A DNA stretch of 64,000 nt from Companilactobacillus versmoldensis DSM 14857 = KCTC 3814 (GCF_001434295.1 NZ_AZFA01000008.1:8276-72275), one strand, 5' to 3'. Shown: positions 43,405-50,968, counted from the stretch's first letter. The notes: generated by a model not told the origin, from the letters alone. Made by a program: numbers and translations.

Positions 43405-43500
43405 AAAATCCTCACAGAAGACATTCTGTGAGGATAAGCGAATTTAATATTGAAGCCTCACAGATATAGTTGTCTATACTCACATGAGGTTTATTGATGA
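43405..43500 (-). promoter_or_regulatory. Transcription attenuator of serCA
   Basis: On the minus strand: CCTCA...TGAGG hairpin with TATAG/CTATA inner stem (about 43456-43488), then a terminator ATCCTCACAGA/TCTGTGAGGAT with T6 (43403-43434) just before the serC ribosome binding site. CTGTGAGG of the first hairpin can pair instead with CCTCACAG of the terminator, so the two structures are mutually exclusive. TTGTCTA in the leader ORF is complementary to TAGACAA in the first hairpin. Confidence 0.75.
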
Positions 43501-43511
43501 GTTAAATAAGC

Positions 43512-43574
43512 CTACATGTTAAAACGTGTAGACAAGGAGGAGACTGTTAGGCTAAGATTAACTTTATTGAACAT
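43512..43574 (-). CDS. Serine-rich leader peptide of serCA
   Basis: A 20-codon ORF with ATG at 43574, preceded by GGAGG, in the serCA leader. It begins MFNKVNLSLTVSSLSTR: five of residues 8-16 are or adjoin serine codons (AGC, TCC, TCC, TCT). The position between the promoter and the attenuator and the enrichment for the end product of the operon are the classic layout of ribosome-mediated attenuation. Ribosome stalling when Ser-tRNA is short would change pairing of the downstream arms. Inference from sequence only. Confidence 0.75.
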   Translation of the reverse strand: MFNKVNLSLTVSSLSTRFNM

Positions 43575-43604
43575 AATTAAAATACCTCCAATTAACTTAA
43601 AAAT

Positions 43605-43633
43605 ACTGTAACAATCAATTAATCGATTGTCAA
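43605..43633 (-). promoter_or_regulatory. serCA promoter
   Basis: TTGACA, 17-base spacer, TACAGT on the minus strand, about 30 bases before the leader peptide start. Confidence 0.75.
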
Positions 43634-43694
43634 CTAGCATACATCTGTTAAACGGTGCATAATTAAGTTAATTAATGAGTGTAAAGGAGTAAAT

Positions 43695-44312
43695 ATGACT
43701 GAACTATATCTTATTAGACATGGACAGACTTCTGCCAACGCCATGGGTCTTAAACAAGGTGTCATCAACACTGACATCACCCATCTAAATGAAGTCGGAC
43801 AACAGCAAGCCCAGAAGCTAGCCGATAATTTTGATATCAGCTTTGCTGACCGGATCATCTGTAGCCCGTTAGAACGTACCGCCCACACAGCTAAAATCTT
43901 AAACGCTGGTCATGACCTCCCGATCACTTACGACCAACGATTATTAGAAATCTCTTACGGTCAATGGGACGGCAAAAAGAATACTGAATTACGTGAAAAG
44001 TATCCTGACGTCTTCAACACATATTGGAACGACGTCTTGCCAGACTACGTCAAATACGCCAGCAAAGGTGAAAAATTTGAGACCGTTGTCGATCGTGTCG
44101 ACGGGTTTCTCAAAGAAACCGTTGAAAAATATCCTGACGAGAAAATCATCGTCGTGACGCATGGTTTTACCGTTAAAGCATTCGCACTTGATGTCCTTCG
44201 ACCCAGTGATCTGATGAGCCTTCCCGAACCTAGAAACACTAGTGTTACTAAGCTCATCGCTTTATCCACTGATGAGACTTATTTGGAATACTACAATCAA
44301 ATATTTTCATAA
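43695..44312 (+). CDS. Histidine phosphatase (phosphoglycerate mutase-like)
   Basis: 205 residues. LYLIRHGQTSANAMG at the N-terminus carries the phosphorylated His, CSPLERTAHTA the Arg, and IIVVTHGFTVKAF the second His of the family. It is cofactor-dependent-PGM-like rather than glycolytic PGM. ATG after AAAGGAG. It is the first gene of an operon with proB (11 bases) and divergent from serCA. Because no serB is nearby, it might act as a phosphoserine phosphatase, as some members of this family do, but this is context only. Confidence 0.85.
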   Translation: MTELYLIRHGQTSANAMGLKQGVINTDITHLNEVGQQQAQKLADNFDISFADRIICSPLERTAHTAKILNAGHDLPITYDQRLLEISYGQWDGKKNTELREKYPDVFNTYWNDVLPDYVKYASKGEKFETVVDRVDGFLKETVEKYPDEKIIVVTHGFTVKAFALDVLRPSDLMSLPEPRNTSVTKLIALSTDETYLEYYNQIFS

Positions 44313-44323
44313 GGACATTAAAT

Positions 44324-45127
44324 ATGCAGAACAAAAGAGAAATCCACGCAAATCGAATAGTATTAAAAATTGGAACTAGTACTTTGATCAAAGACAACAG
44401 CAAGCCTAACTTCAAAGTTATCAATGGTTTAGCTTATGTCTTGAGTAATTTAAAGAAATCCGGTAAAGAAGTAGTTCTAGTATCATCCGGAGCCATTGGT
44501 GTTGGTATGGGAATCTTAGGTTTAAACGAACGTCCCTATAAGGTTTCCCAACAGCAAGCAGTTGCTTCTGTAGGACAAACTGAATTGATTCAACTATACA
44601 ATCAAGCCTTACAAAAAAATGCTATGGTCGCAGCTCAAATGTTGCTGACCCGTGATGTAATCCATTTTCCTGAGAGCCATACTAATGTTATGAATACTTT
44701 TCAAGAATTATTGAACGTGCCAACAGCTATTCCCATCATTAACGAAAATGATTCGATGACAGTTTCTGAAATGGATCATCACACTAAATTTGGTGACAAT
44801 GACCAGTTGTCTGCCATCGTGGCAAATTTGATCGATGCGGACATCTTGATCATGTTGTCGGATATTGATGGTTTCTATAATGGCAATCCTCAACTGGATT
44901 CGACTCACAAATATGACACGGTCACAGCAATCGATGAGAAGATTATTTCAGCAGCTGGCGGCCAAGGCAGCATCTTTGGTACCGGTGGCATGGCAACCAA
45001 ATTAAAGGCTGCTAAGATGATTTTGAAGCATCATCAACAAATGATCCTAGCTAACGGAAAAGACCCTGAAATCGTCTTTAATCTGCTTGCTGGCGAAAAT
45101 ATTGGCACACTATTTACGGAAAATTAG
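44324..45127 (+). CDS. proB: Glutamate 5-kinase
   Basis: A 267-residue amino acid kinase that phosphorylates glutamate in proline synthesis. VLKIGTSTLIKDN at the N-terminus, VVLVSSGAIGVGMGILG (about 49-65), NENDSMTV and GTGGMATKLKAA near residue 220 are family motifs. There is no C-terminal PUA domain, as is usual in short Gram-positive ProB. Middle gene of the phosphatase-proB-proA operon. Confidence 0.93.
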   Translation: MQNKREIHANRIVLKIGTSTLIKDNSKPNFKVINGLAYVLSNLKKSGKEVVLVSSGAIGVGMGILGLNERPYKVSQQQAVASVGQTELIQLYNQALQKNAMVAAQMLLTRDVIHFPESHTNVMNTFQELLNVPTAIPIINENDSMTVSEMDHHTKFGDNDQLSAIVANLIDADILIMLSDIDGFYNGNPQLDSTHKYDTVTAIDEKIISAAGGQGSIFGTGGMATKLKAAKMILKHHQQMILANGKDPEIVFNLLAGENIGTLFTEN

Positions 45128-45139
45128 GAGGTAATTCTG

Positions 45140-46387
45140 ATGACTGATTTAAGTGAAATGGGAAAAAAGGCAAAAACGGCTGAATTTCAATTGAGCCAAT
45201 TAGGCACCGTTCAGAAAAACAAAGCTCTCGAACAGATGGCTGTGGCTCTAGAAACAAATTCCGCAAAAATATTGGCTGCCAACCAAAAAGATTTAGAAAA
45301 TGCCAAAAATAACTCAATGTCAGAGGCAATGCAAGACCGCTTGTTGCTTGATGACGACCGGATCAAGAAGATGGCCGATGGTTTGCGGCAAATCGCCGAA
45401 CAATCTGATCCAATCGGTAAAGTCGACCGCGGCTGGACGACTGAAGACGGACTTGATATCATTCAAGAGCGCGTCCCATTAGGCGTTATCGGCATAATTT
45501 TTGAAGCCCGTCCTAACGTGACTGTTGATGCTGCGGGGCTCTGTTTCAAATCCGGTAACGCAGCCTTCTTGCGTGGCGGAAAAGAAGCTATCAATTCAAA
45601 CATCGCTCTTTCAGACACTTTACGGACAGCCTTGAAAGACTTTGGTTTGGACGATAACTCCGTTCAATTGATTCACGATACTAGTCATGAAGTTGCTCAA
45701 GAAATGATGGAGTTGAGTGACTATTTGGACGTCTTGATACCTCGTGGTAGTGGCCGTTTCATCAAAATGGTCGTCAATAAAGCTAAGGTACCGATCATCG
45801 AAACAGGTGCCGGCAACTGTCATATATACGTTGACGAATCAGCTGACCAAGCTCAGGCTATCAAAATCATCGAAAATGCTAAGGTTCAGCGCCCTTCAGT
45901 TTGCAATGCGGTTGAGAAGATCCTTGTCAACCAAAATATTGCCGATGAGTTCTTACCTAAATTGGCTGAAAAGCTCAAGCAAGAACAAGTTGAGATTCGA
46001 GGCGATGCCGGTGTTCAAAAGATCTTGCCTGACGTCATCCCAGCAACAGAAGATGATTGGTACACCGAATATAACGACTACATTATTGCTATCAAGGTCG
46101 TTCCAGACTTGAACAGCGCCATCGAACATATCAACCATTACAACACTCAACATAGTGAAGCAATCTTGACAGAAAATTATCAAAATGCCCGTCAATTCCA
46201 GAAACAGATCGATGCGGCAGTCTTGTATGTCAACGCTTCGACTCGATTCACCGATGGTGGCAAATTTGGATTCGGAGCCGAAATCGGCATCAGCACACAA
46301 AAATTGCATGCTCGTGGTCCAATGGGAGCTAACGAATTAACGACCACCAAGTACTTAGTTAACGGTGATGGTCAAATAAGAAATTAA
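45140..46387 (+). CDS. proA: Gamma-glutamyl phosphate reductase
   Basis: A 415-residue NADPH-dependent enzyme that reduces gamma-glutamyl phosphate to the semialdehyde. LGVIGIIFEARPNVTVDAA (about 114-132), LRGGKEAINSN, and VQRPSVCNAVEKILVN holding the catalytic Cys (about 255) are clear; ALDH fold. ATG after TTAGGAGG. Last gene of the operon, with a strong terminator after it. Confidence 0.94.
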   Translation: MTDLSEMGKKAKTAEFQLSQLGTVQKNKALEQMAVALETNSAKILAANQKDLENAKNNSMSEAMQDRLLLDDDRIKKMADGLRQIAEQSDPIGKVDRGWTTEDGLDIIQERVPLGVIGIIFEARPNVTVDAAGLCFKSGNAAFLRGGKEAINSNIALSDTLRTALKDFGLDDNSVQLIHDTSHEVAQEMMELSDYLDVLIPRGSGRFIKMVVNKAKVPIIETGAGNCHIYVDESADQAQAIKIIENAKVQRPSVCNAVEKILVNQNIADEFLPKLAEKLKQEQVEIRGDAGVQKILPDVIPATEDDWYTEYNDYIIAIKVVPDLNSAIEHINHYNTQHSEAILTENYQNARQFQKQIDAAVLYVNASTRFTDGGKFGFGAEIGISTQKLHARGPMGANELTTTKYLVNGDGQIRN

Positions 46388-46394
46388 ACGTAAA

Positions 46395-46430
46395 AAAACC
46401 ACAAACCTGCAGATGCAGATTTGTGGTTTT
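46395..46430 (+). terminator. Rho-independent terminator
   Basis: AAAACCACAAA...TTTGTGGTTTT with CTGCA/TGCAG inner stem, followed by T3; six bases after proA. Confidence 0.85.
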
Positions 46431-46482
46431 TTTAGTGCACAGGAAATATCAGCCGAAACTCAAATTTCCCAGTTCAATAAGT

Positions 46483-46698
46483 TCATTGTTCTTCGGTCAA
46501 TTCGATAATCTCGTCGTAGAAAGTATGGATAGGAATATCTAATTTTTGGTTCAACATGTAAACCTCTTGTTGAGTAAATCCTAAGCCTTTAATCTTGCGG
46601 TAGACAGTAGAGATTGAAACGTCTAAAGCATCCGCAATGGTTTTTTGTCTGATCTTATGAACAACAAGGTATGAAACCAATCCTGAATTCGTCAGCAA
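46483..46698 (-). CDS. Small helix-turn-helix protein
   Basis: 71 residues. The helix-turn-helix is KTIADALDVSISTVYRKIKG (about residues 18-37), similar to short Cro/XRE or resolvase-type HTH; the rest is a C-terminal helical cap with an acidic end (IIELTEEQ). GTG at 46707 opens the frame, but it overlaps the GGAG site, so I choose the TTG at 46698. It is next to the peptide cluster at 47.3-48.1 kb and may regulate it; that link is only positional. Confidence 0.65.
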   Translation of the reverse strand: MLTNSGLVSYLVVHKIRQKTIADALDVSISTVYRKIKGLGFTQQEVYMLNQKLDIPIHTFYDEIIELTEEQ

Positions 46699-47231
46699 TC
46701 TTATCACTCCGCTTTTATTAATTTTTTGCGAACATTATTTCCCAATTATAAACTTACTTTTAAATTGTATTATCCCGATTGCCCTAGCTCAATAGTTCAA
46801 CGATAAATACATCAGATAAGATGTAACAGCCGTATATATGACCTATTCAAGAAAAACAATTCGTTTTTTCAGTTTGTGGGGTTGTGAAAAAGATTGTTTT
46901 TAAACAAGAAACTGATCCAATATCTGCCCGCAAAATCTACCTAACTTTGATGTTTGGGTTCTTCAAAATCGTTTCAAGTACTATTATAATTATTCCAAAA
47001 GAAAAAATAAATCGTTAGGTACTTTATGCAATCCTTACTCGCCTTTGCAATTTAATATTTAATTAAAAATATAAATCAAATTTTATTTATCAATTGATTA
47101 AAGAACATTAGGTTGGTTGGTATAACACATGTCATACGTTATATAACGGATGAACAAATGTCAATTAATAAATAAAATATACCGTAAATTTAGAGTTAGA
47201 CAATCAGAAGTATCAATCATATCTGAGCACA
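46699..47231. other. Gene-free intergenic region
   Basis: About 530 AT-rich bases. I see no ORF with a ribosome binding site on either strand. Confidence 0.45.
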
Positions 47232-47267
47232 AAAAAACCACTGATCTGTTCTGATCAGTGGTTTTTT
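47232..47267. terminator. Bidirectional terminator
   Basis: Perfect AAAAAACCACTGAT/ATCAGTGGTTTTTT hairpin; ends the minus-strand peptide cluster. Confidence 0.85.
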
Positions 47268-47301
47268 GAGTAGAACTACACAAGTCCACCCTAACTAAAC
47301 T

Positions 47302-47424
47302 CTAACGAGGCATTGGCTTTAATGCCTTGTCGAGAAATGGCTTCAATGGTTCTGGAGCTGGGATTGGCTTTGGTTCTGCTGCTTTTTGGACTGCGTCGTG
47401 AAAATCATTTGGAAAATTATTCAT
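47302..47424 (-). CDS. Proline-rich 40-residue peptide, copy 1
   Basis: MNNFPNDFHDAVQKAAEPKP, then PIPAPEPLKPF-type sequence ending LKPMPR. No signal or transmembrane segment; a short N-terminal helix then a Pro-rich tail. A GAAAGAAG element precedes the ATG. Copy 2 at 47484 differs by two conservative residues (Ile/Val, Leu/Ile) but by many third-position changes, which is evidence that the protein is selected. Function unknown. Likely co-transcribed with the 35-residue peptides upstream. Confidence 0.7.
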   Translation of the reverse strand: MNNFPNDFHDAVQKAAEPKPIPAPEPLKPFLDKALKPMPR

Positions 47425-47483
47425 AATAAATTTCTTCTTTCTTATCTGGGTTATATATTTGGGATTGTTTGTTTTAGGGAGAA

Positions 47484-47606
47484 TTAACGAGGCATTGGTT
47501 TCAATGCTTTGTCAATAAATGGCTTCAATGGTTCTGGAGCTGGAACGGGTTTTGGTTCTGCGGCCTTTTGGACTGCATCATGAAAATCATTTGGGAAATT
47601 ATTCAT
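47484..47606 (-). CDS. Proline-rich 40-residue peptide, copy 2
   Basis: Tandem paralogue of the gene at 47302, 38 of 40 residues identical; the DNA differs at about fifteen synonymous sites. The same GAAAGAAG element lies upstream. Seven Pro and six Lys in the second half give a basic extended tail. I do not recognise a family. Confidence 0.7.
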   Translation of the reverse strand: MNNFPNDFHDAVQKAAEPKPVPAPEPLKPFIDKALKPMPR

Positions 47607-47661
47607 AATTTTTATCTTCTTTCAAAAATATTTATCGATTCTTATCGTTAGTTTGTACTGA

Positions 47662-47769
47662 CTAAAAGTTTGTAACGTTGTCGAACAATTGGCCAACGGC
47701 ACTTACGTCGTTACCAAATGTATGGATTCCTGTAGAAATTCCTGCTTTAAGTGAGTTCAAAATAATCAT
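47662..47769 (-). CDS. 35-residue peptide, family member 1
   Basis: ATG after GGAGG. It begins MIILNSLKAGISTGIHTFGN and ends VGQLFDNVTNF. Shares the frame MIILNS(L/I)-(K/R)-(A/S)-(G/A)-(I/V)-STG with the other three members. No double-glycine leader, signal peptide or cysteine; hydrophobic faces at both ends suggest a membrane-active amphipathic helix. Member of a tandem trio. Confidence 0.75.
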   Translation of the reverse strand: MIILNSLKAGISTGIHTFGNDVSAVGQLFDNVTNF

Positions 47770-47816
47770 AGTGAGATCCTCCAAAAATTGTTAATTAATT
47801 AGTTTTAGTTTTAAAA

Positions 47817-47924
47817 TTAGAAGCGTGTTACTTGGTCGAAAAATTGACCAACAGCGTTAACGTCGTTTGCTGCAGTGTGGATACCTGTACTTACACCTGC
47901 ACGTAATGAGTTAAGAATAATCAT
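47817..47924 (-). CDS. 35-residue peptide, family member 2
   Basis: ATG after AAGGAGGTG. It begins MIILNSLRAGVSTGIHTAAN and ends VGQFFDQVTRF. Close paralogue of the copies on either side, with many synonymous differences. It lies 47 bases downstream of nothing but a spacer, in the same direction, so one transcript probably covers all three copies and the two Pro-rich peptides. Confidence 0.75.
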   Translation of the reverse strand: MIILNSLRAGVSTGIHTAANDVNAVGQFFDQVTRF

Positions 47925-48030
47925 ATTCTTGGCACCTCCTTGACTTGGTATTCATTCAAAGAAAATTTAAATATAAATATTCTGAAAAGATCATTTTTAG
48001 AATGCTTTATATTGAAATTTTCCAAAAGCT

Positions 48031-48141
48031 TTATCTAAAGCTTGTTACTTGGTCAAAGAATTGGCCAACAGCATTTACATCGTTACCTAATGTACCGATA
48101 CCTGTGCTGATTGCTGATCTGATTGAGTTAAGAATAATCAT
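48031..48141 (-). CDS. 36-residue peptide, family member 3
   Basis: ATG after AAAGGAGG. It begins MIILNSIRSAISTGIGTLGN and ends VGQFFDQVTSFR. First gene of the tandem peptide cluster; an extended -10 box (TGATATAAC, 48162-48170) lies upstream. The pattern of glycine and hydrophobic residues resembles the small beta-type phenol-soluble modulins in style only. Confidence 0.75.
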   Translation of the reverse strand: MIILNSIRSAISTGIGTLGNDVNAVGQFFDQVTSFR

Positions 48142-48161
48142 ATTAGCTACCTCCTTTACGA

Positions 48162-48170
48162 GTTATATCA
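48162..48170 (-). promoter_or_regulatory. Extended -10 promoter of the peptide cluster
   Basis: TGATATAAC on the minus strand, about 20 bases before the ribosome binding site of the first peptide gene. Confidence 0.4.
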
Positions 48171-48253
48171 TCGCTTGATGACCTTAAAAAACTCTTAAAA
48201 TAAAAACGATTTGAGATTTTGTAATATTACAAAATAGCTACGGAAAATAATAT

Positions 48254-48282
48254 TTGTCTTTTTTTGATTTTATCTGTATACT
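48254..48282 (+). promoter_or_regulatory. Promoter of the zinc locus
   Basis: TTGTCT, 17-base spacer, TATACT. The Zur-type operator follows at the transcription start. Confidence 0.6.
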
Positions 48283-48287
48283 CTTAA

Positions 48288-48302
48288 TCGTAATTATTAC
48301 TA
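48288..48302. promoter_or_regulatory. Zur-type operator
   Basis: TCGTAATTATTACTA matches the Firmicutes Zur consensus TCGTAATNATTACGA at 13 of 15 positions and lies over the start point of the zinc locus promoter. A related site lies upstream of the Fur-family regulator gene. Confidence 0.7.
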
Positions 48303-48321
48303 TTAAAAAAAGGAGCCTACT

Positions 48322-48450
48322 ATGTCAGAGAAAATTGATTTTGCAAGTGCTAGCAGACGTCTACGCAGTAAAAATATTAAAACCCGCCGGCGTGCTTTGA
48401 AGATTATCAAGCAAGCCAAGCGAGTTACTATTACTAAGAAAGCTCAGTAA
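48322..48450 (+). CDS. Short basic protein (putative metal homeostasis protein)
   Basis: 42 residues, ATG after AAGGAG. Very basic (IKTRRRALKIIKQAKR), no export signal. It resembles a short family that databases label putative metal homeostasis protein, with S-R-L-S-N-I-K-T-R-R-RALKIIK spacing. It is the first gene after the Zur operator and 23 bases before the zinc-binding lipoprotein gene, which supports a zinc link. Too short for many gene finders. Confidence 0.65.
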   Translation: MSEKIDFASASRRLRSKNIKTRRRALKIIKQAKRVTITKKAQ

Positions 48451-48473
48451 AAATTTTTCAAGAGGATGGTTTC

Positions 48474-49346
48474 ATGAGACGGAAGTGGATATATTTATTT
48501 GGATCAGCGATGATCTTGTTTTTATTTTTAACGGGATGTAGCAAATCTACGAACGAGAAGACGATCTTGACTTCAACCAATAGCTACTATGAACCAGTCA
48601 AAAGTATTGTCGGGGACAAATACAAAGTCGAACCAATCGTCAAATCGGTCAACGTTGACCCTCATAGTTACAAACCCACGACAGATATCTCTAAAAAGGT
48701 CTCTAAGGCCGCTTTAGTTGTTTCCGATGGACTTGGTTATGACGACTGGGTAAACAAGCTTGCAGAGGCTAACAATAAGCAAGACGACGTTTTGAACTAC
48801 GGAGCTGATGTTTTGCACCTCAAAAATGGTAGCAACGAACATCTCTGGTTCGATGTCGACGGCATGAAAAAATTGTCAAAAATCGTTTATCAGCGGGTAT
48901 CCGATATGGATAACTTGAATAAAAAAACTTACCACAAAAATTATCAAAAGTATGATCAAAAGCTCGACAAATTAATCGCTAGAGAAAAAGCAATCAAGCA
49001 GTCGGCTCAAGGCAAAAAAGCCTATGTGACTGAACCTTTACCAGATTATTTATTGAAAGATCTAGGTATTTCGGTAGCTGACAATCATTTTGCCAAGGCA
49101 ATCGAAGATGAAACTGACCCTTCAGTTAAAGATATCCAAGAGATCCAAAATGGCTTGAAGTCGCACAAGGTCGATGTTTTAGTTGTTAATAAACAAGTTA
49201 GCAGCGGCATCGTTAATAAGATCAAAAAGACTGCTAAAGAAAACGATGTTCCCATCGTTTATTTAACGGAAACACTGCCCAAAGACCTTGGTTACTACGA
49301 GTGGATGGACCAAAATCTTGATCAAATTCAAAAAGCTCTAGAATAG
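48474..49346 (+). CDS. znuA: Zinc ABC transporter substrate-binding lipoprotein
   Basis: 290 residues. Lipobox LTGC (Cys near residue 22). Class A-I metal-binding protein: VDPHSYKPT and NEHLWFDVDGM carry His ligands, and AYVTEPLPDYLLKDLGI and TLPKDLGYYEW complete the site. The ATG follows AAGAGGATGG. A Zur operator controls the locus and the zur gene is convergent downstream. The permease and ATPase are not in the window. Confidence 0.82.
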   Translation: MRRKWIYLFGSAMILFLFLTGCSKSTNEKTILTSTNSYYEPVKSIVGDKYKVEPIVKSVNVDPHSYKPTTDISKKVSKAALVVSDGLGYDDWVNKLAEANNKQDDVLNYGADVLHLKNGSNEHLWFDVDGMKKLSKIVYQRVSDMDNLNKKTYHKNYQKYDQKLDKLIAREKAIKQSAQGKKAYVTEPLPDYLLKDLGISVADNHFAKAIEDETDPSVKDIQEIQNGLKSHKVDVLVVNKQVSSGIVNKIKKTAKENDVPIVYLTETLPKDLGYYEWMDQNLDQIQKALE

Positions 49347-49348
49347 CA

Positions 49349-49378
49349 AAAAGCCAACTCATCTGAGTTGGCTTTTTT
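49349..49378. terminator. Bidirectional terminator
   Basis: AAGCCAACTCA/TGAGTTGGCTT with A/T runs on both sides, between znuA and the convergent regulator gene. Confidence 0.88.
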
Positions 49379-49379
49379 G

Positions 49380-49826
49380 CTATTTATTTTGTTGTTTGAG
49401 GCATTTGTCGCATAGCCCCATGACTTCATAATGCTGCGAGTCGATTTGGAAATTCGGCAATTTCTTTTCGACTTCTTTGATTGCTGGTGCGGCGAGTTCA
49501 ACCACTCGGCCACAGTTTTCGCAAATAAAATGACTGTGATTCAAATTGTCGAAATCACATTGGTATTTAGCACGTAAGCCGTTATTGAACATCCGCGTTT
49601 CAACGACGTGCAATTCTTCGAGCATTTCAACGTTTCGATAAACAGTTTCATAACTCATCCGACTGTATTCTTGACGCAACTTATGATCGATCTCAGTGAT
49701 CGGAACATAGTAGTCGCGCTTATTGAATAGGTAGTCGAGCATACTAGTTCTCTGTTTAGTAATTCGAACGTTATCGTTTTTTAATAACTCGATAGCTTGG
49801 TTGTATGTTTCTTCAGTCTGGACCAT
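49380..49826 (-). CDS. zur: Fur-family regulator, probably Zur
   Basis: 148 residues. Winged helix ITKQRTSMLDYLFNKRDYYV with RMSYETVYRNVEML as recognition helix, the HSHFICENCGRVV segment and CDKC form the structural zinc site with two CxxC pairs. Fur, PerR and Zur share this; the Zur reading rests on the adjacent zinc-binding protein and two Zur-like operators. A self-controlled site lies at 49870-49884. ATG after AAGGAG. Confidence 0.8.
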   Translation of the reverse strand: MVQTEETYNQAIELLKNDNVRITKQRTSMLDYLFNKRDYYVPITEIDHKLRQEYSRMSYETVYRNVEMLEELHVVETRMFNNGLRAKYQCDFDNLNHSHFICENCGRVVELAAPAIKEVEKKLPNFQIDSQHYEVMGLCDKCLKQQNK

Positions 49827-49869
49827 GTTACAAATCTCCTTACATATTACTAAAAAGTATACAACAAAT

Positions 49870-49884
49870 TAGTAATATTTACTA
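49870..49884. promoter_or_regulatory. Zur-like operator before zur
   Basis: TAGTAATATTTACTA is a dyad close to the Zur consensus, 44 bases upstream of the regulator start, consistent with autoregulation. Confidence 0.55.
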
Positions 49885-49893
49885 TCTAGTCGC

Positions 49894-50841
49894 TTAGTAA
49901 CCATGGTTCAAATCAACGACATTTTCCACTACTTCGCCATTTTCGAGCAATGACTTAAGATTCTTCTTGAAGATCACAAAAGCTCTCTCAGAGTATTTGA
50001 CGCTTCTTCCCGCAGTGTGGGGCGTAATAATGACATTGTCCATCTTCCACAATGGATTGTCAGCAGGCAATGGCTCAGGCTCCACCACATCCAAGGCAGC
50101 ACCAGCTATCTCCTTATTTTGCAAAGCTTCAATCAACGCTGACGTATCTGTTGACTTACCACGGCCGATATTGATATAAACCGATGATTTAGTCATTTGC
50201 TCAAAAATATTTTGATCAAAAATCTTTTCGGTAGCTTTGGTATCAGGCAAGATGTTGACGACAAAATCGACTTTGCCGACTGCTTGATCCAGTTGATCCA
50301 TCGACATCATTTCATCCATTGATTCAGTTGGCTTGGCTGTTCTTCTGATGCCGATCGTCTTCATCCCTAGTGCTTTGCAATAACGTCCGAGGATGCTGCC
50401 GATATTGCCTGCGCCGACGATCAGAACGGTTTTGCCGTAGACTTCATCATACGGTTCATCGACTTTCCACAGGCTTTGATCTTGATCGCGCATCGTCAGA
50501 TTCAGCTTCCGGACGTACATCAACATATATCCCAATGTTTGTTCGGCGATATTGATGGCATTGGCTCCTGAACCGCTGGTAACAACTATGTTTTCCTTCT
50601 TCAAATCGTCCAGTGGCAAGGCATCCACGCCGGCACGAATCGTTTGGATCCATTTCAGGTGACCATTGGCAACTGCATGATCTTCTAAACGGCTTGACCA
50701 GCCGTAGATAGCATCAACTTCAGTTAAATCTTTTTTGGTGGCTTTTTTTGGCGATACTACTTCCAGTGTTAGATCATTCGATAATTCCCGGATTTCACGC
50801 TGTTGCTGTTCAGTAAGATCGATAAAACTTAAAATCTTCAT
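49894..50841 (-). CDS. D-2-hydroxyacid dehydrogenase family protein
   Basis: 315 residues. The Rossmann motif VGAGNIGSILGRYCKALGM (about 143-161), catalytic Arg near NIGRGKSTDTSALI, and His in ITPHTAGRS are standard. It resembles the NAD-dependent phosphoglycerate dehydrogenase-like proteins that reduce 2-oxoacids, and is distinct from SerA, with no ACT domain. ATG after GGCAGG. Substrate not determined. Monocistronic. Confidence 0.82.
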   Translation of the reverse strand: MKILSFIDLTEQQQREIRELSNDLTLEVVSPKKATKKDLTEVDAIYGWSSRLEDHAVANGHLKWIQTIRAGVDALPLDDLKKENIVVTSGSGANAINIAEQTLGYMLMYVRKLNLTMRDQDQSLWKVDEPYDEVYGKTVLIVGAGNIGSILGRYCKALGMKTIGIRRTAKPTESMDEMMSMDQLDQAVGKVDFVVNILPDTKATEKIFDQNIFEQMTKSSVYINIGRGKSTDTSALIEALQNKEIAGAALDVVEPEPLPADNPLWKMDNVIITPHTAGRSVKYSERAFVIFKKNLKSLLENGEVVENVVDLNHGY

Positions 50842-50922
50842 TTTCCTGCCTCACAAATTTTGAATTTGGCCAGGTTATGCGAATTTTGAAACAGCTCCAA
50901 AATTGCTATCCAACAGCAAAAA

Positions 50923-50968
50923 GGAGTAGCACTGATATGTCAAAATCTGGCATAACTACTGCTACTCC
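50923..50968 (-). terminator. Rho-independent terminator
   Basis: GGAGTAGC/GCTACTCC hairpin with T5 on the minus strand; closes the CMD/cupin operon. Confidence 0.7.

Noticed and set aside
43383-43633. T-box riboswitch before serCA
   Set aside because: No TGGNACC-type antiterminator box or Stem I motif; the Ser-codon leader and competing hairpins explain the terminator better.
47302-48141. Classical class II bacteriocin cluster
   Set aside because: No double-glycine leaders, ABC exporter, accessory protein or immunity gene are next to the peptides, so I do not call them bacteriocins.
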